A DNA stretch of 64,000 nt from Saxidomus purpurata (lineage: Eukaryota; Mollusca; Bivalvia; Venerida; Veneridae). Location: assembly GCA_022818135.1 (NCBI GenBank), contig JAFMSR010000018.1:39133234-39197233 (forward strand). Direction: 5' to 3'. Position numbers and translations under genes: made by a program. A model generated the notes under the pieces. It was given only the letters and a program-made list of their open reading frames with translations, was not told the origin of the DNA and ran no database searches. Below are positions 12,767 through 25,357 of the stretch, in pieces. How positions within the stretch are numbered: position 1 is the stretch's first letter; each line of letters starts with the position of its first letter.

Positions 12767-13880
12767 GAAAATAAACAAATTCAGTCAATTTAAAATAGCC
12801 GTCTAAAATATTTTTTAGGCTAAGCTAAGGGAAAATATAGTGCACCTGCTGACTTATTTTTCTAAATTGTTTCATAATGTGTTAAATCTTTGTTTAAATA
12901 TATATTTATAAATGTCAAATATATTATAGAAACGCTTCAATGGTAACTTCCGAATTCCAAAGTTTGTATCTGTTCTTTTTTTCATATTTTATTGTAATTT
13001 CTAATATGTATATTCATAGTAAGTATATATACCCAAGAATCCTATTGGAAATAAGCTTTTAGCTTTCATTGGCAATCCTAGGTTAATACACACTGTTATA
13101 TGACAAACATGTTACATCTGCATCTGTCTATTCCTGAATTAGTCTTATTCTAGGTTACCATATGTTTTGTATGATATTTTAAATGACAGTCATACTAGCT
13201 GTGATAGTGTAACCTTATTTTTATATTCATAAGCTATCTGCGATAAAAAGAACTTCCTCCACTTATACTTACGTTTTTAACTAGTCTGTATTTGACTCTG
13301 TGTTAAGTAATTTGTGTAACTATGCAACTGTTTTTTGTAACTTATATATGTATATGTGTGTTTTAACATGTATAAACATCAATCAATCATTTACCTTCTG
13401 AAAATAAAGATTTCACAAAATTTCCTTAATTCACAATGAGAACAAAGGCTAACAAAATGTCTAATTTGTTATCATTTACTATTATTTACTGATACTATTT
13501 ATTTTTTACTCATTTATCAATTTATTGATTTATTTTATCATAATAAAAAGTGTTTAAAAGGGAGTATGTTGACTGTGGTAACTCCACAACTCCTGCAGTG
13601 ACTTTCCCGCAGATCCAAACTCATCACAGCTATTTGATTTGTTGATCTTCCCTTACTGTCTACTTTTCAGGTTAGGACACCTAATAATGTTGGTAAAACT
13701 TATTGACCATCCCTTTTGCTTTATATGTATTTTGAATTTTGATATTGTACATAATGATTTTGCAATAAAATAGGGTAACTGTAAGGGGAAGTAACAACTG
13801 CGGGGAAATTGCCGCGGACCGTGAATGCCATAAAGTGTACGGAATGGGTACGTCACCTTAACAGGAGAAAGCAAATCCTT
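12767..13880. other. AT-rich upstream region of RPL17
   Basis: No gene or repeat recognised. Base composition becomes less AT-rich from about 13790, with CpG-containing pieces such as 'gccgcggaccgtg' and 'cggaatgggtacgtcac', which fits a promoter just before the likely TOP start at 13884. Confidence 0.35.
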
Positions 13881-13883
13881 GCA

Positions 13884-13894
13884 CTTCCTTTTCC
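13884..13894 (+). promoter_or_regulatory. candidate 5' TOP start of RPL17
   Basis: CTTCCTTTTCC is a C followed by an unbroken pyrimidine run, the usual 5' end of ribosomal protein mRNAs (TOP motif, which places translation under mTOR/LARP1 control). About 15 bp later comes CAG|GTTTAG, a weak possible donor for a noncoding first exon. The coding exon at 14359 is preceded by an acceptor, so a noncoding exon of this kind is expected. The exact start is inference. Confidence 0.4.
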
Positions 13895-14365
13895 GGTTCA
13901 GAAATTCAGGTTTAGCACTTTACGAAGATTAAGCTTCAAATATCTGAAGAGATCTCTCTATTTATACGTTATATATCATTGTCGTTGCAAGGAATTTTAG
14001 GTCTTTCTAAATCCGTCCCTTTTAAACATTTTTGAATCTACAAGGTTCATGTAAAATCTCTATTGAGATGCTATATTTATGCTGGTTGAGAGTAACGTCT
14101 TACGGGCCTAACGTGAAACTCCAGATTGGCTATTCAGTTCAACGTAATGTGACGTTCAACTTCAGTTGATGATAGTTGATAAATTTGGTTTATATTGGGG
14201 TTTCTGGAACACTGTCAAAGTTGGACCACTGTCGAAATTTAACGCATGAACTTTCAAAACTTGGCCTGGTATTTTTGTGTAAAGTGCTTTCTAGTAAAGA
14301 ACATGATTCTTTGACAAGTTCATGAAGAGTTTAGATTGTGGTTGATCTGTCATTTCAGAACCAAG

Positions 14366-17300
14366 ATGACCAGATACGCTACAGAACCAGAGAACCCATC
14401 CAAATGTAAGTAATAGTAAAATGTAACTAAGTAATGGAATAAGAGGTATTGGTATGATCAGAATATGTGTGTTATAAATTATCGGGGTTGGCTCTGGTAA
14501 TTTTTTAGTACTCTCCAACACTTTTGCCAACTGTCAAAAATTGGAGCCAGTGATTGGCCGTAGGAGCCAACATAGGTGTCAAAGGGTAGGGGGAAGGAGA
14601 GACAATATACATGGGTATATGTTGCCTGGCATTCTGTAAATAGTGCTCATTAAGAAGCAAATCATTTAGTTAAAAGTGATCAGTAATTTTTATCAATTTT
14701 AAAATGATTTTTATCATTTCTCCTTTGAAGTTTTGAATTAGTTGTAATAATTTGCCTCCGGTTTAAATACAGGGCTGGATTTAGCACTGGACCATTGGCC
14801 CGGGTCCAGTTAAAAAGCCCACGGTCCAGCTGGTCCGCCAGTCCACATAAGAAATGAGATGACAATGGCACAAATCTTTGTCAGGGGTTTATAGAACAAA
14901 TTAATAATGTGCTTTCTGATTTGTCACTGACACCCATCTATAACCAATTGAAATCGAGTTTAATACACCTCCAATCTCGCCAAATAGCGTGACTTGGGAC
15001 TTGAAGTGACTTTGAGTACGGAGAAATATCGCGGTACTTTCCGGATGTATATAAAATCGCCGTACTAAGTGTTTTTGAACGGGCTTACGAGATATTAGAT
15101 TTAATTTCTTTTCGGTAGATATTTGTAAACATGCGTTTTTTTGTCTTTTATACATTTTAAATTGAAATTCATAGGCCAACCGACGTACATTTGTGTAGCG
15201 TTTTCGATATATTGTATCAACAAAAATAAAACTTACTCGTAACATTATCTCATCCAAACGAATATTTCTATAATCCAAAGTCAACAAGTACTTGTACATG
15301 TCTTAAACTGTCAAAATATATCTGTCTTTTTAATGCCACGTGTTTTACTAAGATCAAAGAAACTTGAGTAGCGCCGAAACCACAAGGCCTAGAGCTTAGA
15401 TATTTGGCATGTAGCATTGCCTAGTAGACCTCTTCAAAGTTTGTTCAAATTATGACTCCTGGATCAAAATTGACCTTTCCCTGGCTGGGGGGGGGTCATT
15501 TGTTTTACAAAGATGTATATAGGAAAACCTATTTGGTATATAACATTGTCAAGTGATCTTCCACCAGGCAAGTGGACTTGTACCAAGGTGAGCGATACAG
15601 GGCCATCTTGGCCCTCTTGTTTATCCATAAACACAGCCGACAACAACTACCCTTGTAAATAACAATTAAGTGTCAAACGGTGTCCTTGGTAACATGTAGT
15701 TTATTTTGATTTAACATACATGTGCAGTGTATGATTTTTGGATATGAAATCCATAAGCCATTCGATAATAAGGGTGTTAAGTAGATTTTGAAACTCAAAG
15801 GCCATTGACACTTCAGCCTAAATTTTCAAGGGTCAAAATCAAATTTTCAACAGTCAAGGTGAGGATTTTTAGGCTTGAGCCACAGGTCATAGGGTTCAGG
15901 TCATATATTGTATATTCTGAATACTCTTAAATTATCTTCTTTCCTAGCCTACATCAGCTCAAAAGTACGTTGTAAAAAGTATGTTGTACCCCGTTTGTCA
16001 CATATTTTCGCGACCCTGCATGTCCCTGAATGTCGTTATTTTTTCGCGACTTTTAACAGTTGTCCAAAAGAATGTTCAAATTATGATTAGCATTAACAAA
16101 TACTGAAAGTTATTTGACACAAATTTAGAGAGTTGACGCGGGAGTAAAATCGCGGCACTTCCGAGTTATTTTACAGGTAAATGAAAGGGTTTACGGGACA
16201 TAAAAATCAAATATATTATACCCGGTAGAAATGTGTCTACACCTGAAATGTTTTTGAGTTGTATGCATGTTATATTCAAAAATATTTGCCGACCGACGTA
16301 CATTTGTATAGCGTGTTCAATATATTTTATCACCAAAAATAAAACTTACTCATAACATTATCTATTCCAAACTATTATTTCTATAATCCAAAATTATCAG
16401 ACTATTGTCTAGAATTACTTTTTCATGTCTCAAACTGTCAAATATCTCGGTCTGTTTGATGCCACGTGCTTCACTAAGATCAAACAAAACTCACATGTAC
16501 AATGTGCGTCGGCGCTTGTTCTTTGATCTCGTGACACCTGCGGCTTTATCTTTATGAATAAAAAAGGTTGCACTAAAAAAAAAAATTTCGGCAAAGGTTA
16601 CTCATTAAAATAAATAGTAGAAAATTGTTACTGGAAAAACGTTGGCGTTGACAGTTGATGGAAACAATTAATGACTAAACAACGGACACGCTGCAACGCC
16701 GCGTTTTTCTTTTAAACAGAACGTTTTGATTTAAATACAGAACAATTGGAAATGTTAATTTTGCATTCACAACTCGGTCAGTGTTTTAATGTTTCCGGCA
16801 GTCTGTGAATTACAATACACAGAGTCGTGTCAGAGACGTTTGCTCATTATCCGTGTTACAAACTCCGTCTTTGAAATATTTTCAGTTTTATGATTGTTTA
16901 TAAATTAACACCTTTGATAACGACCGAGACGAACATGTGTTAGTTGACACGTAGTGGCTAATTAGCTCCGCCTTCTTTCGTATATTAGCCAACAAACAAC
17001 AATCAAGTTTTGACTGACGGCGAAATCGCCGAGATTTGTAACCACGCTCCATCTTCTTTCATATGTTAGCCAATAGACGACTGTTTTTGATTGCCGAGAC
17101 TTGTGACGCATAGGAAAAAATAAAAAGAATAATTTCCTGGTTTATGTGACATCAATTATGTACGTTTTTCGTATGAAAATACAAGACTTATCCAGTCAGC
17201 GAAAAACGTTCCCTGAAAATCCACAAGCCAGTCGGACTTGTGCTCTTGCAGTTTTTACTGGCCAATAAGAAAATCTAGTGGCCTCGGGCCAGCGGACCAC

Positions 17301-19368
17301 CACTAATTTCGAAGACTGCATGTGTATAATCTGACAGTGTATCTTCCAACTTACAGCACTAAGTCTTGTCAAAACATTCCACAGCTTCAAATAAACGATT
17401 TACGATCTTGAAGTCGGGACAATATTGGGTAGTTTACATCATTGACAATATTTTTCCGTTGGGGCATTGGTACATTGTTACACACATTAAAACAAGCTCT
17501 GAAGAGCTTTTAAGCCTTTTTTTGTGTTGTTTGCTGCTATGCTTTGCTAATTAATTTTATAATGCATTCTTTAGAGCAGGTATTTGCTTTTTGTGACAGA
17601 CTGCAGGGTTCCCGCTGTCAGGTCGCCAAATGCGACAAAAAATAAATTCTAGCTACAATCTTTCAGTTGGCGATTTTAGTGGTTATCAAAGGTGTTGATT
17701 GATAAACAATCACAAAACAAAATATAATAGACCAGTCACCTTGACGAATTTATAATACGTTGTTTGTAACCCAGTCACCGGATTTAATTAGCAATGCTTT
17801 GTTGGCTCGGCTCCGTGGATTGTTATTCACTGATTGCGCTTCGGGTGATCATAACACAATTCATGTATACCCATTAATCACGTGTCATTACCGACTTAAA
17901 AACATTTCAGCATTGATTTTTCGTCAGTTTTTATGCCCCCGAAGGGTGGCATATTAAAATCGCACCGTCTGTCCGTCCGTCCGTGCGTCCCCACTTACAA
18001 ACTCGTTGCCGGACTGTAACTTTGTCATGCATTGAAGGATTTTAAAATAACTTGGCACACATGTCTAGCACATCAAGGCGACGTGTCGCGTGCAAGACCC
18101 ACATCCCTACCTCAAAGGTGAAGGTCACACTTGGAGTATGAAGGTTATGGAATCCTCTATATATGCACACATTCGTGTCCGGACTGTAACTTTGTCATGC
18201 ATTGAAGGATTTTCAAATAACTAGACACACATGTCTAGCACATCAAGACGACGTGTCGCGTGCAAGACCCACGTCCCTAGCTCAAAGGTCAAGGTCATAC
18301 TTAGAGTTTGAAGGTAATGGATTCCTCTATATATGCATATATGCACACATTCGTGTCCAGACTGTAACTTTGTCATGCATTGAAGGATTTTAAAATAACT
18401 TGGCACAAAGTCTAGCACATCAAGACGACGTGTCGCGTGCAAGACCCACGTCCCTAGCTCAAAGGTCAAGGTCACACTTAGAGTTTGAAGGTAATGGATT
18501 CCTCTATATAGCATATATGCACACATTCGTGTCCGGACTGTAACTTTGTCATGCCTTGAAGGATTTTAAAATAATTTGGCACAAATGTCTAGCACATCAA
18601 GGCGACGTGTCGCGTGCAAGACCCACATCCCTACCACAAAGGTCAAGGTCACACTTAGAGTTTATAGGTAATGGAATCCTGTATATATGCATACATTTGT
18701 GTCCGGACTATAACTTTATTATGCTTTGAAGGATTTTAAAATAACTTGGCACAAAGTCTAGCACATCAAGCGGATGTGTCGCGTGCAATACCAAAGTCCC
18801 TACCTCAAAGGTCAAGGTCACACTTAGTGTTTAAAGTAATGGAATACTGTATGCATGATTACTCTGTCATGCATGGAAGGATTTTAAAATTACATAGCAC
18901 ATTTATTGAGCACATGGAGAGGACACAGACTGTGAGGCACCTCTTTCGGGGGCATTCGTCACTTGTGAGGGACAGCTCTTGTTTAATTATTCTACATGTA
19001 TATTATTATGCAATTTTAATTTGCAAATTATTCTGGACATAATTTTGTACATGAATATCTTTGGCAATATTATTCGGGGCCTTCTTAATCTTCAGTATTT
19101 GTTAATACTTACCTAACACTTGTTTAAAACCATTTAACATACTGTTGGACAAAAATAGTTTTATTACAAACTGTTAAAATCAGGAAAATCGAAAAATATA
19201 AGTGTACAAAAATCAGTTCACTGACATGCGAGGTCGCGAAAATATGTGTCAAACGGGGAATGCAAACTGTTACTTTTATTTTTGAGCTCATGGTGATGCA
19301 GAACACGAACAGAAAAATATGCAGGCTTAGAGTATATGAACTGTGTTTTTTTTTGTTTTTTTTGGTGT

Positions 19369-19430
<62 letters not shown>

Positions 19431-19437
19431 AAATTTT

Positions 19438-19478
<41 letters not shown>

Positions 19479-19544
19479 GGGGGGGGGGGGGGGGTTTGGG
19501 GTTGTTTGGGGGGGGGGGGGGTTTTTTTTTGGGGTTGGTGGTTG

Positions 19545-19596
<52 letters not shown>

Positions 19597-22500
19597 GGGT
19601 AAATTTTTTTTTTAAAAAATTTTTTTAAAAAATTAAAAAATTTTCCCCGGTGGGGACCCTGGCCCCAGTCTCAAAACTATGAGCCCTGGCCTCAACCATT
19701 GAAAGTCTCACATTGGCTCCTGAAATTGTTATTTTGACCCTTGAAAATTTACAAAAATGTTTGAATTGAATTCTGTAACAGAATTTGCTATCATGCTATC
19801 AAATCTTAACTAAAAGGTAGTATGACTCGTTCCACTCTCCTCCTGAGTGTTCTCTAGGCTTTGAAGACTAGTGGCTCCAACTTTTGGGGCATTGGCTCAA
19901 ACTTTTCTGATTGGCGAATTTGTTGGCGCAAACTAAAATTGACCCAGAGGAAACCCTGAGACTGTAATCCCAACCCTGACTAGACATCCTTGTAATGGTG
20001 TCACTGTGTGATTGTTAATTTGTAAATACATCTTTCAAGCAGAAGGTTTAAGAAATGGTAGTCGGACAATCATACTGTCCAATGTGCTCAATTACAACAG
20101 CCTATAGTAAGAGAAGTCTGGATTGTATGCAAATTCTGTCATTGAGTTTTAATACTTGTATTTTCAGCGGCAAAAGCCAAGGGTTCCTATCTCCGGGTTC
20201 ATTTCAAGGTAAGTGACTACTGTATGATTCTTGTACTTTTAAAATATTAATTCAAATGCAGAGTACCGTTTTACTGAAAATAGGCCACTTCACTGTATTG
20301 GCCAACTCCTTAATTTCACAAATTTTCAAATAATTTCACAGAGTTGTTGCATAATATAACGGTTTTTTCTCCCTATCACCAGGGGCCAAATATCAGCCCT
20401 GTTCCCAATCGAAAATAACCTTCATTTTTCCCCAATTCACCACCAATTTTTTTTTTTTATCTGTCTTTACACTACATAGCATTCTTAGGACCGTTGCCCT
20501 TAACACAGATTTTTTTTCCAACCTTTAAAATTTTTCTAGATTAAAAAAAAACAAAAACACTTTGCCCCTCCCCTACCTCAATTTCTGGGACCGTTGCCCT
20601 ACTGATATTTTTTTGGCCTCGAGGTAATACATATTAAACTCGTACATAAATTCCCAATTTGATCAGAAAAACACCGTGTTTTTCCCAATTAGGGCCAGGG
20701 GCCTTTTCCCAAAAGAGCAAGAAAAAAACCCTGTATAAGCATTTGCCTTGATGCAGCTACCTTCGGGCACAGGAAGTTGATACTCAGTCAAAAATAAAAA
20801 TTAACAATGTATCTGAACGAAAAAACACCCATCTATTATTTGTATATTAAAAAACACCAGGAATGCAATGCCTATTCTATGTCTGTAGGAGAATACAAAT
20901 ACTTTAATATAACTTAGTTTAAAATTGTTTAATTACAGAACACACGTGAGACGGCAGCAGCAGTCAAGCATATGCATGTGAAACGTGCCACAAGATACCT
21001 GAAGAACGTCATCGCAAAGAAAGAAGTTGTTCCTTTCACACATTTTAATGGAGCAGTTGGCAGGAAAGCACAGGTAAAGAATGGAAATGTTAACAATATG
21101 TGATGCAGTGAATCTGCTTGCATAAGGTTAAGAGGATCGGCGGTGTAGAGGTTTAGGTGTCTGCCGCTCTTCCCGGAGGTTGCAGGTTCGAGCCCCACAA
21201 AGTACTTAATATGACACCAGTACCGGTTTTTCCAGGAAGCGGACTCGAAAGTGACTCGATAAGCTCAAAGCTTTCTTCACAATCAAGCTAAACTAAATTA
21301 GTGTAAAAGAAGGTTAAGCTTCTCTGTCATTAAATATATTTAGATTGTTGAATTTAATTCTTGGAACATGTAGATTGTTGATTTTTCCTGAAAAACTTGC
21401 AAAGACAGCAGTAACAGAAGACATCTTTAATACATGCTAATGTTGTTAATGATTATGTTGTCCCTTCTTATTGCACTTCTGTATTGTTAATGAGTTAATT
21501 CCCTTTACTTGCACTTGATGAATAGTTCCTATGATTGATCATTGTCGTTCCTCCAGTTGCTTACTGTATGCTCTAAAAGGCACATAATTATTCTCTGTTT
21601 TATTTTTCGTATACTTCCTTTTTGTAGGCTAAGGCTTGGGGTCTTACACAAGGTCGGTGGCCAAAGAAGAGTGCAGAATTTCTGTTGCAGCTGTTGAAAA
21701 ATGCTGAAAGCAATGCTGAATTCAAGGTGAGAATAAAATGTTATTTCAGGAAATTAAAAAAACACAAACAGATTAACAATTGCATTTAGGGGAAAAGCTG
21801 CCATAGAAGTATTATTCCACTGGTATATATTCCATATTAGCAATTTGACAATACCTGTAGACGATTGTAAATGTTAGTTAGAATTCTAGATATTTATTTG
21901 CACTTTTGTGACACAATGGCACATGGTACTGAACTTGATGGATACAATATTTAACTGCGTAAAGAAGACTTTAAAAGGCTTAGCTTTCAAAAGCTTAACT
22001 AAAAATGTGCTAGAATCAGATCCAAGATGGGCAGTAACATATTGTGAAGGAAAGATCCAGGATGTCTAGGTAGGCAGTGCTATGTTGTGTATGAACTCGA
22101 AGCTTCAGGGTGTTCAGGATAATTCTATAGCGATGCAGCAGAAGCGTACACTACCACTATGTAAATACATCAGATATTTCTAGGGATTACAATATTTCTT
22201 GTACATATTGGATATAAATATCTGTTGCGTAACTGTCACACTATCATAACTTTACTGTAGGAATATTAGTACTGATCGTTCTCATATGTAACTTTTCCCT
22301 TTTCTGTAGGGTTTGGACACGGACCATTTGGTGATTGAACACATCATGGTAAACGCTGCTCCAAAAATGAGAAGACGAACATACAGAGCTCATGGAAGAA
22401 TCAACCGTAAGTTCTCATTTATGATATAGCAATATGTTGTTTGTGTTTAACTCGAGTGAGCACAAGGTACTTATGATTAGCCCTTGTGACTGCCCTTTTA

Positions 22501-24048
22501 TCTGTTCTCCTCTTAATACAACATCTTTTCTGGAAATAAGTTGCTTATTGTGTCAAAAGGAAAAGTGATTCTTGCATGGTCATTTATCAGATTCTTTCGA
22601 ATCTTAATTGATCAATGCAAATCTTAAAACAAACAAAAAAAGGGGGAGAAAATCCCTGGAAACAGATTACCAGGTTTCAGAAAACATCCTTTGAATGTTC
22701 TTCCAGGTTCTTGAGCCATATTAGTTCTTCAGAAAAAATTGCTCCACAGAGAAGTAGATTGTTCATGGCTTTAAAAGTATCTTGATTATTCCAAAGGTCA
22801 TATTTTATTTTAATCATTTCATGCAAGTGTTTCTTGGGTAATATAGCTAATTTCTTCAGTTGGTTTTTCGTTCTTCAAGAAACATTTGTCAGAAAGCATG
22901 GCTCAATTCCTTTTTTATGCGGAAAACAGAAGTAAGATTTTCTCTGATTATTCCTAAAACTAGCCTGTTCTTGAAATTACGCCACACAAATAGTTTTTGG
23001 ATGTCCCGGTAGTCAAAAAAAAAATGTTTTTATCTGAAATTTTGGAACTTCAAAATCTCTCCGGAGACCATTGGTTGGACTTTGAAACAATTTCTTTGGA
23101 AATTCCTATTAAATAAGGCTTCCATAACAAGATTGTTTGAAACCTGTTGATTTGTCAAAAATGGCTCCTAGTGGCTGGTTGAATATACAAATGTATTTAT
23201 AAAGATGGATTAGTTACTAGATTTTAACTTAAAAGCACAAAAAATGTCCTCTTGTGACTTACCTAGTGGGATTAAAGTGTTGTGGGGTTGCTGTGGAATT
23301 CTGGTCTGAATGCAGGGCGATCATAGCTCCCTTGTTCACAAATTGCGTCAATTTGATATCTTCTGTAAATGAAATAGTGCTAACTTGCTAGAGTGTGTGA
23401 TTTCTCTCCAGCAAGAATTCTGGTCAATAGTGAAATCTTGGAATTTAAATTTGTAAGGTGTAAGAAATAGAGTGAGCTCAAAGTACTGCTATGGTTGCCA
23501 ACATGCAGAACAGACTTGGCATTGAAATTATGGTTTTAGTAATGCAATTATGACAGCTTAAATTTGCAAGTGAGGAAAGCAAGCGTTCTGACACTTGAAA
23601 AATTGTTTCAGCTTGACTATTGCGGTCACCCTTGCATCATGGTTGGTGTTCCAATTTCCGTTAAAGTTTTACATGTCCTTCTTGGACTGACATTTGGGTT
23701 CAAGTTTTTTACATGCAAGCTACTACTATACTCGCCCGCAGAAGAAACACTACTTTACCGTTGCACTTGAACTTTATGTATTTGGACAAAGGTCAATACT
23801 GAGAGATAGCCATTTTGGTATAAAGCGAAAACAGTTTTGTAATTGAACAAGTTCATGATGATATGAAGGAATTTTAAATGATTTTTCATCCCTTTTCAGC
23901 TTACATGAGCAGTCCGTGTCACATTGAGTTGATCCTGGCAGAGCGAGAGCAAGCTGTTACAAAACCAGTGGGTGGTGAAGATGAGCCTGTAAAAAAGAAG
24001 GTTTCACAAAAGAAACTGAAAAGACAAAAGATGATGATGAGGGAATAA
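14366..24048 (+). CDS. RPL17: 60S ribosomal protein L17 (uL22), six coding exons
   Basis: Coding exons are 14366-14405, 20168-20208, 20939-21073, 21628-21726, 22310-22406 and 23900-24048. All have GT/AG ends, and the phases join to a 186-residue protein, close to the usual 184. The start [13 protein letters not shown] follows an acceptor at 14358 by seven bases. Family landmarks are present in order: the YLRVHFKNTRETA segment at the exon 2/3 join, the [14 protein letters not shown] helix, [20 protein letters not shown], and the beta-hairpin part with [13 protein letters not shown], then YMSSPCHIE and a lysine-rich tail ending MMMRE. The protein sits at the large-subunit polypeptide exit tunnel. 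Intron 1 is 5.8 kb and full of nested repeats, the others 0.55-1.5 kb. I found no convincing box C/D snoRNA in the introns, although vertebrate RPL17 introns carry some. Confidence 0.96.
14960..15281. repeat. dispersed repeat, first of two direct copies in RPL17 intron 1
   Basis: The stretch from about 15005 to 15281 is repeated at 16129-16392. Shared landmarks are 'cgacgtacatttgt(g/a)tagcg', 'aaaataaaacttactc' and 'atttctataatccaaa'. A 132-codon minus-strand frame over 14901-15299 lies on this repeat and is not conserved as an open frame in the second copy. Confidence 0.6.
15355..15625 (+). repeat. right part of an AGCTCACCTG-family element
   Basis: The stretch contains 'accacaaggcctagagctta', 'tcaaaattgacc' and ends 'gtgagcgatacagggccatc' followed by TTGGCCCTCTTGTTTA. 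This is the same right half as the elements at 42174-42890 and 61190-61630. The left half, with the CGTCCGTCC run, is missing here. Confidence 0.6.
15700..17060 (-). mobile_element. hAT-like element, copy C (reversed, interrupted)
   Basis: Read on the minus strand this matches copy A: 'gaaggcggagctaattag' (about 16960), 'gtgttaatttataaacaatc' (about 16890), 'gaggaatgc...gtcgcgaaaatatgtg' (about 16000) and 'tttgacccttgaaaattt' (about 15830). The direct repeat at 16129-16392 interrupts it. The ends are not sharp and no target duplication was found. It is noncoding, inside RPL17 intron 1. Confidence 0.5.
16129..16392. repeat. dispersed repeat, second copy
   Basis: Direct partner of 15005-15281; see the landmarks given there. 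It is inserted in the reversed hAT-like copy C, so it is probably the younger of the two events. Confidence 0.55.
17930..18985 (+). mobile_element. satellite-bearing element with ATGCCCCCGAAGG ends
   Basis: Left end TTATGCCCCCGAAGG and right part CTTTCGGGGGCAT (about 18944-18956) are inverted. After the left end comes the GTCCGTCCGTCCG run (17968-17983). Inside are about five tandem units of roughly 165-175 bp, starting at each 'gtccggactgtaactttgtc' (about 18178, 18353, 18531, 18701 and an earlier one at 18010), each with 'gacgtgtcgcgtgcaag' and 'aaggtcaaggtcacac'. The homologous copy A lacks it, so it is a nested insertion. Short frames inside are repeat frames. Confidence 0.7.
19343..19640 (+). 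repeat. poly(T)/poly(G) block lacking C
   Basis: Roughly 300 bp of T and G runs with a few A, with no C between about 19370 and 19640. It interrupts copy B of the hAT-like element at a point where copy A has ordinary sequence. The phenylalanine/glycine frames reading through it are not genes. Confidence 0.75.
20354..20745. repeat. low-complexity intronic repeat with inverted ends
   Basis: The left part 'caccaggggccaaatatcag' and the right part 'gggccaggggccttttccc' followed by 'aaaaaaaccctgt' are loosely inverted. Between them 'ggaccgttgccct' occurs twice (about 20490 and 20590). Probably a decayed foldback element in RPL17 intron 2. Confidence 0.35.
21131..21300 (+). mobile_element. tRNA-derived SINE in RPL17 intron 3
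   Basis: The head has an internal pol III promoter: an A-box-like 'tgtagaggtttaggtgtc' at about 21143-21160 and a perfect B box GGTTCGAGCCC at 21185-21195. The body continues with 'ccggtttttccaggaagcgg' and 'actcgaaagtg', phrases found in invertebrate SINEs. It cannot fold as a normal tRNA, so it is not a tRNA gene. Confidence 0.6.
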
Positions 24049-24077
24049 ACCATGCATTGATATGTACAGTTACTGCC

Positions 24078-24083
24078 AATAAA
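24078..24083 (+). terminator. RPL17 poly(A) signal
   Basis: AATAAA begins 29 bp after the RPL17 stop codon, followed by A-rich and then GT-rich sequence ('tgtgcttgttgtgtttcag'). The very short 3' UTR is usual for ribosomal protein mRNAs. Confidence 0.75.
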
Positions 24084-24133
24084 AGAAAAAAAACTGTGCT
24101 TGTTGTGTTTCAGTTGATTAAACATAGTCACAT

Positions 24134-24600
24134 TTTTGTCGAGCCCGCTTGCAGTGAGCTCGATATAGTTGTCACTTTATGTGCGTGCGTATGTCCGTCC
24201 ATTCGTTTTTGTCCGGACCATATCTTTTTCATGCATGGAGGGATTTTGATGTTACTTGGCACAAATGTTCACCATCATGAGATGGAGTGTCATGCGCAAG
24301 AACTAGGTCTAAGGTCAAGGTCACCCTTGGAGGTTAAAGGTCAAATTCAAGAATGACTGTCCGGAGCATATCTTTTTCATGCATAGAGGGATTTTACTTT
24401 AACTTGGCACAAATGTTCACCATCATGAGACGGAGTGTCATGCGCAAGAACCAGGTCTAAGGTCAAGGTCACACTTAGAGGTTAAAGTTCAAAGTCAAGA
24501 ATATCTGTCTGGAGCATTTCTTCTTCATGCATTGAGGGATTTTGATGTTACTTTGTGCAAATGTTCACCACCATGGGCTACCCTTGTTTTTAGAATTACT
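24134..24600 (+). mobile_element. satellite-bearing bivalve-type repeat
   Basis: Begins near 'gagcccgcttgcagtgagct' and a CGTGCGTATGTCCGTCC run, then has about two and a half units of roughly 165 bp, each starting 'gtccgga(c/g)catatctttttc' and containing 'catcatgaga(t/c)ggagtgtc' and 'aaggtcaaggtcac(a/c)c'. The layout is that of 17930-18985, but the family is different. A 99-codon frame at 24057-24356 is a repeat frame. Confidence 0.65.
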
Positions 24601-24794
24601 TCCCTTTGTTGTTACTATAAATACCTTATATTGTAACTTTTATTACTGGCCGTAAAGAAAAATCGAGACCACTTTTCTGTAGTACAACATGCATGTTACA
24701 TCCAATATTTAAGTGTATTTTGACCTATCTCTACTTGGTAAGGAGTTCGCCCTTTTGACATATGGCGGGGCTCAACATGTTGCATGTGGGCATC

Positions 24795-25260
24795 TAGTTT
24801 AGCCTACTTTGTGCCAGCATGAGCTTTAAGGATAGATGACCGTCCCTCCGTCAACTTTTACTTAAAAAAACATCACCTCTTAAACCATTGGGCCAATATT
24901 GATAAAACTATGTAGGGATGCACCTTGTATAAAGCTCTACTAAAATTGCTCAAAGAATTCCATTCTATGCAGAACAGTGTTGCTATGGCTACAATAAGGA
25001 AATATCTTCTCCGAAGCCACAAGGCCTAAAGCTAAGATATTTAGCATAACATAGTGGACCTCTACCAAAATTGTTCAAATCATGATCCCTGGGTTAAAGC
25101 TGCTCGCTCTCAGTTACAGTTGAAACATTTTTTTTTTTTTAAATTGACATACTTGTACATAAATAGTAAACCAAATGATAGAATCAAAATATATGCAAAA
25201 ATCTAGGTAGGAATTTGCAGAAATCGATTGAAAATGTCGGAGGTTTTTGGAGATGGAGCG
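24795..25260 (+). repeat. AGCTCACCTG-family fragment joined to a GCTGCTCGCTC repeat
   Basis: 24795-25105 carries the left and middle of the AGCTCACCTG family ('ccgtccctccgtc', 'accattgggccaatattgat', 'gaagccacaaggcctaaagc'), without the GAGCGATA end. From 25092 a second repeat starts ('aaagctgctcgctctcagtt'), with a related copy at 61007-61160 and shorter pieces near 30535 and 49294. Confidence 0.5.
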
Positions 25261-25357
25261 GACAAGGTAGTAAACATATAGTCAAGTCTCTCCTTTGAGT
25301 TTGAAACCTTGTGGGCATGTTTTACCAAGAAACTGTGAAATAGCCTCATGCTTGTTT

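Larger units (their letters stand above)
17604..19958 (+). mobile_element. hAT-like element, copy B, with nested insertion
   Basis: The element starts CAGGGTTCCCGCTG at 17604 and ends GAGGAAACCCTG at 19958. AGACTG lies just outside both ends (17598-17603 and 19959-19964), a 6-bp target duplication. Colinear with copy A at 7835-8884, except for two extra blocks: the satellite-bearing element at about 17930-18985, and the poly(T)/poly(G) block at 19343-19640. No transposase frame. Sits in RPL17 intron 1. Confidence 0.75.

Noticed and set aside
14901..15299. 132-codon minus-strand open frame
   Set aside because: It lies on a dispersed repeat inside RPL17 intron 1, and the sister copy at 16129-16392 does not keep the frame.
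19336..19615. Phe/Gly-rich open frames
   Set aside because: Translation of the poly(T)/poly(G) block.
21131..21200. Possible tRNA gene (perfect B box)
   Set aside because: No cloverleaf or acceptor stem, and a SINE body follows; the same applies to 35284-35378 and 39743-39835.
14406..23899. Intron-encoded box C/D snoRNAs in RPL17
   Set aside because: Near matches to C boxes (for example at about 21518 and 23853) have no D box at a suitable distance and no terminal stem.
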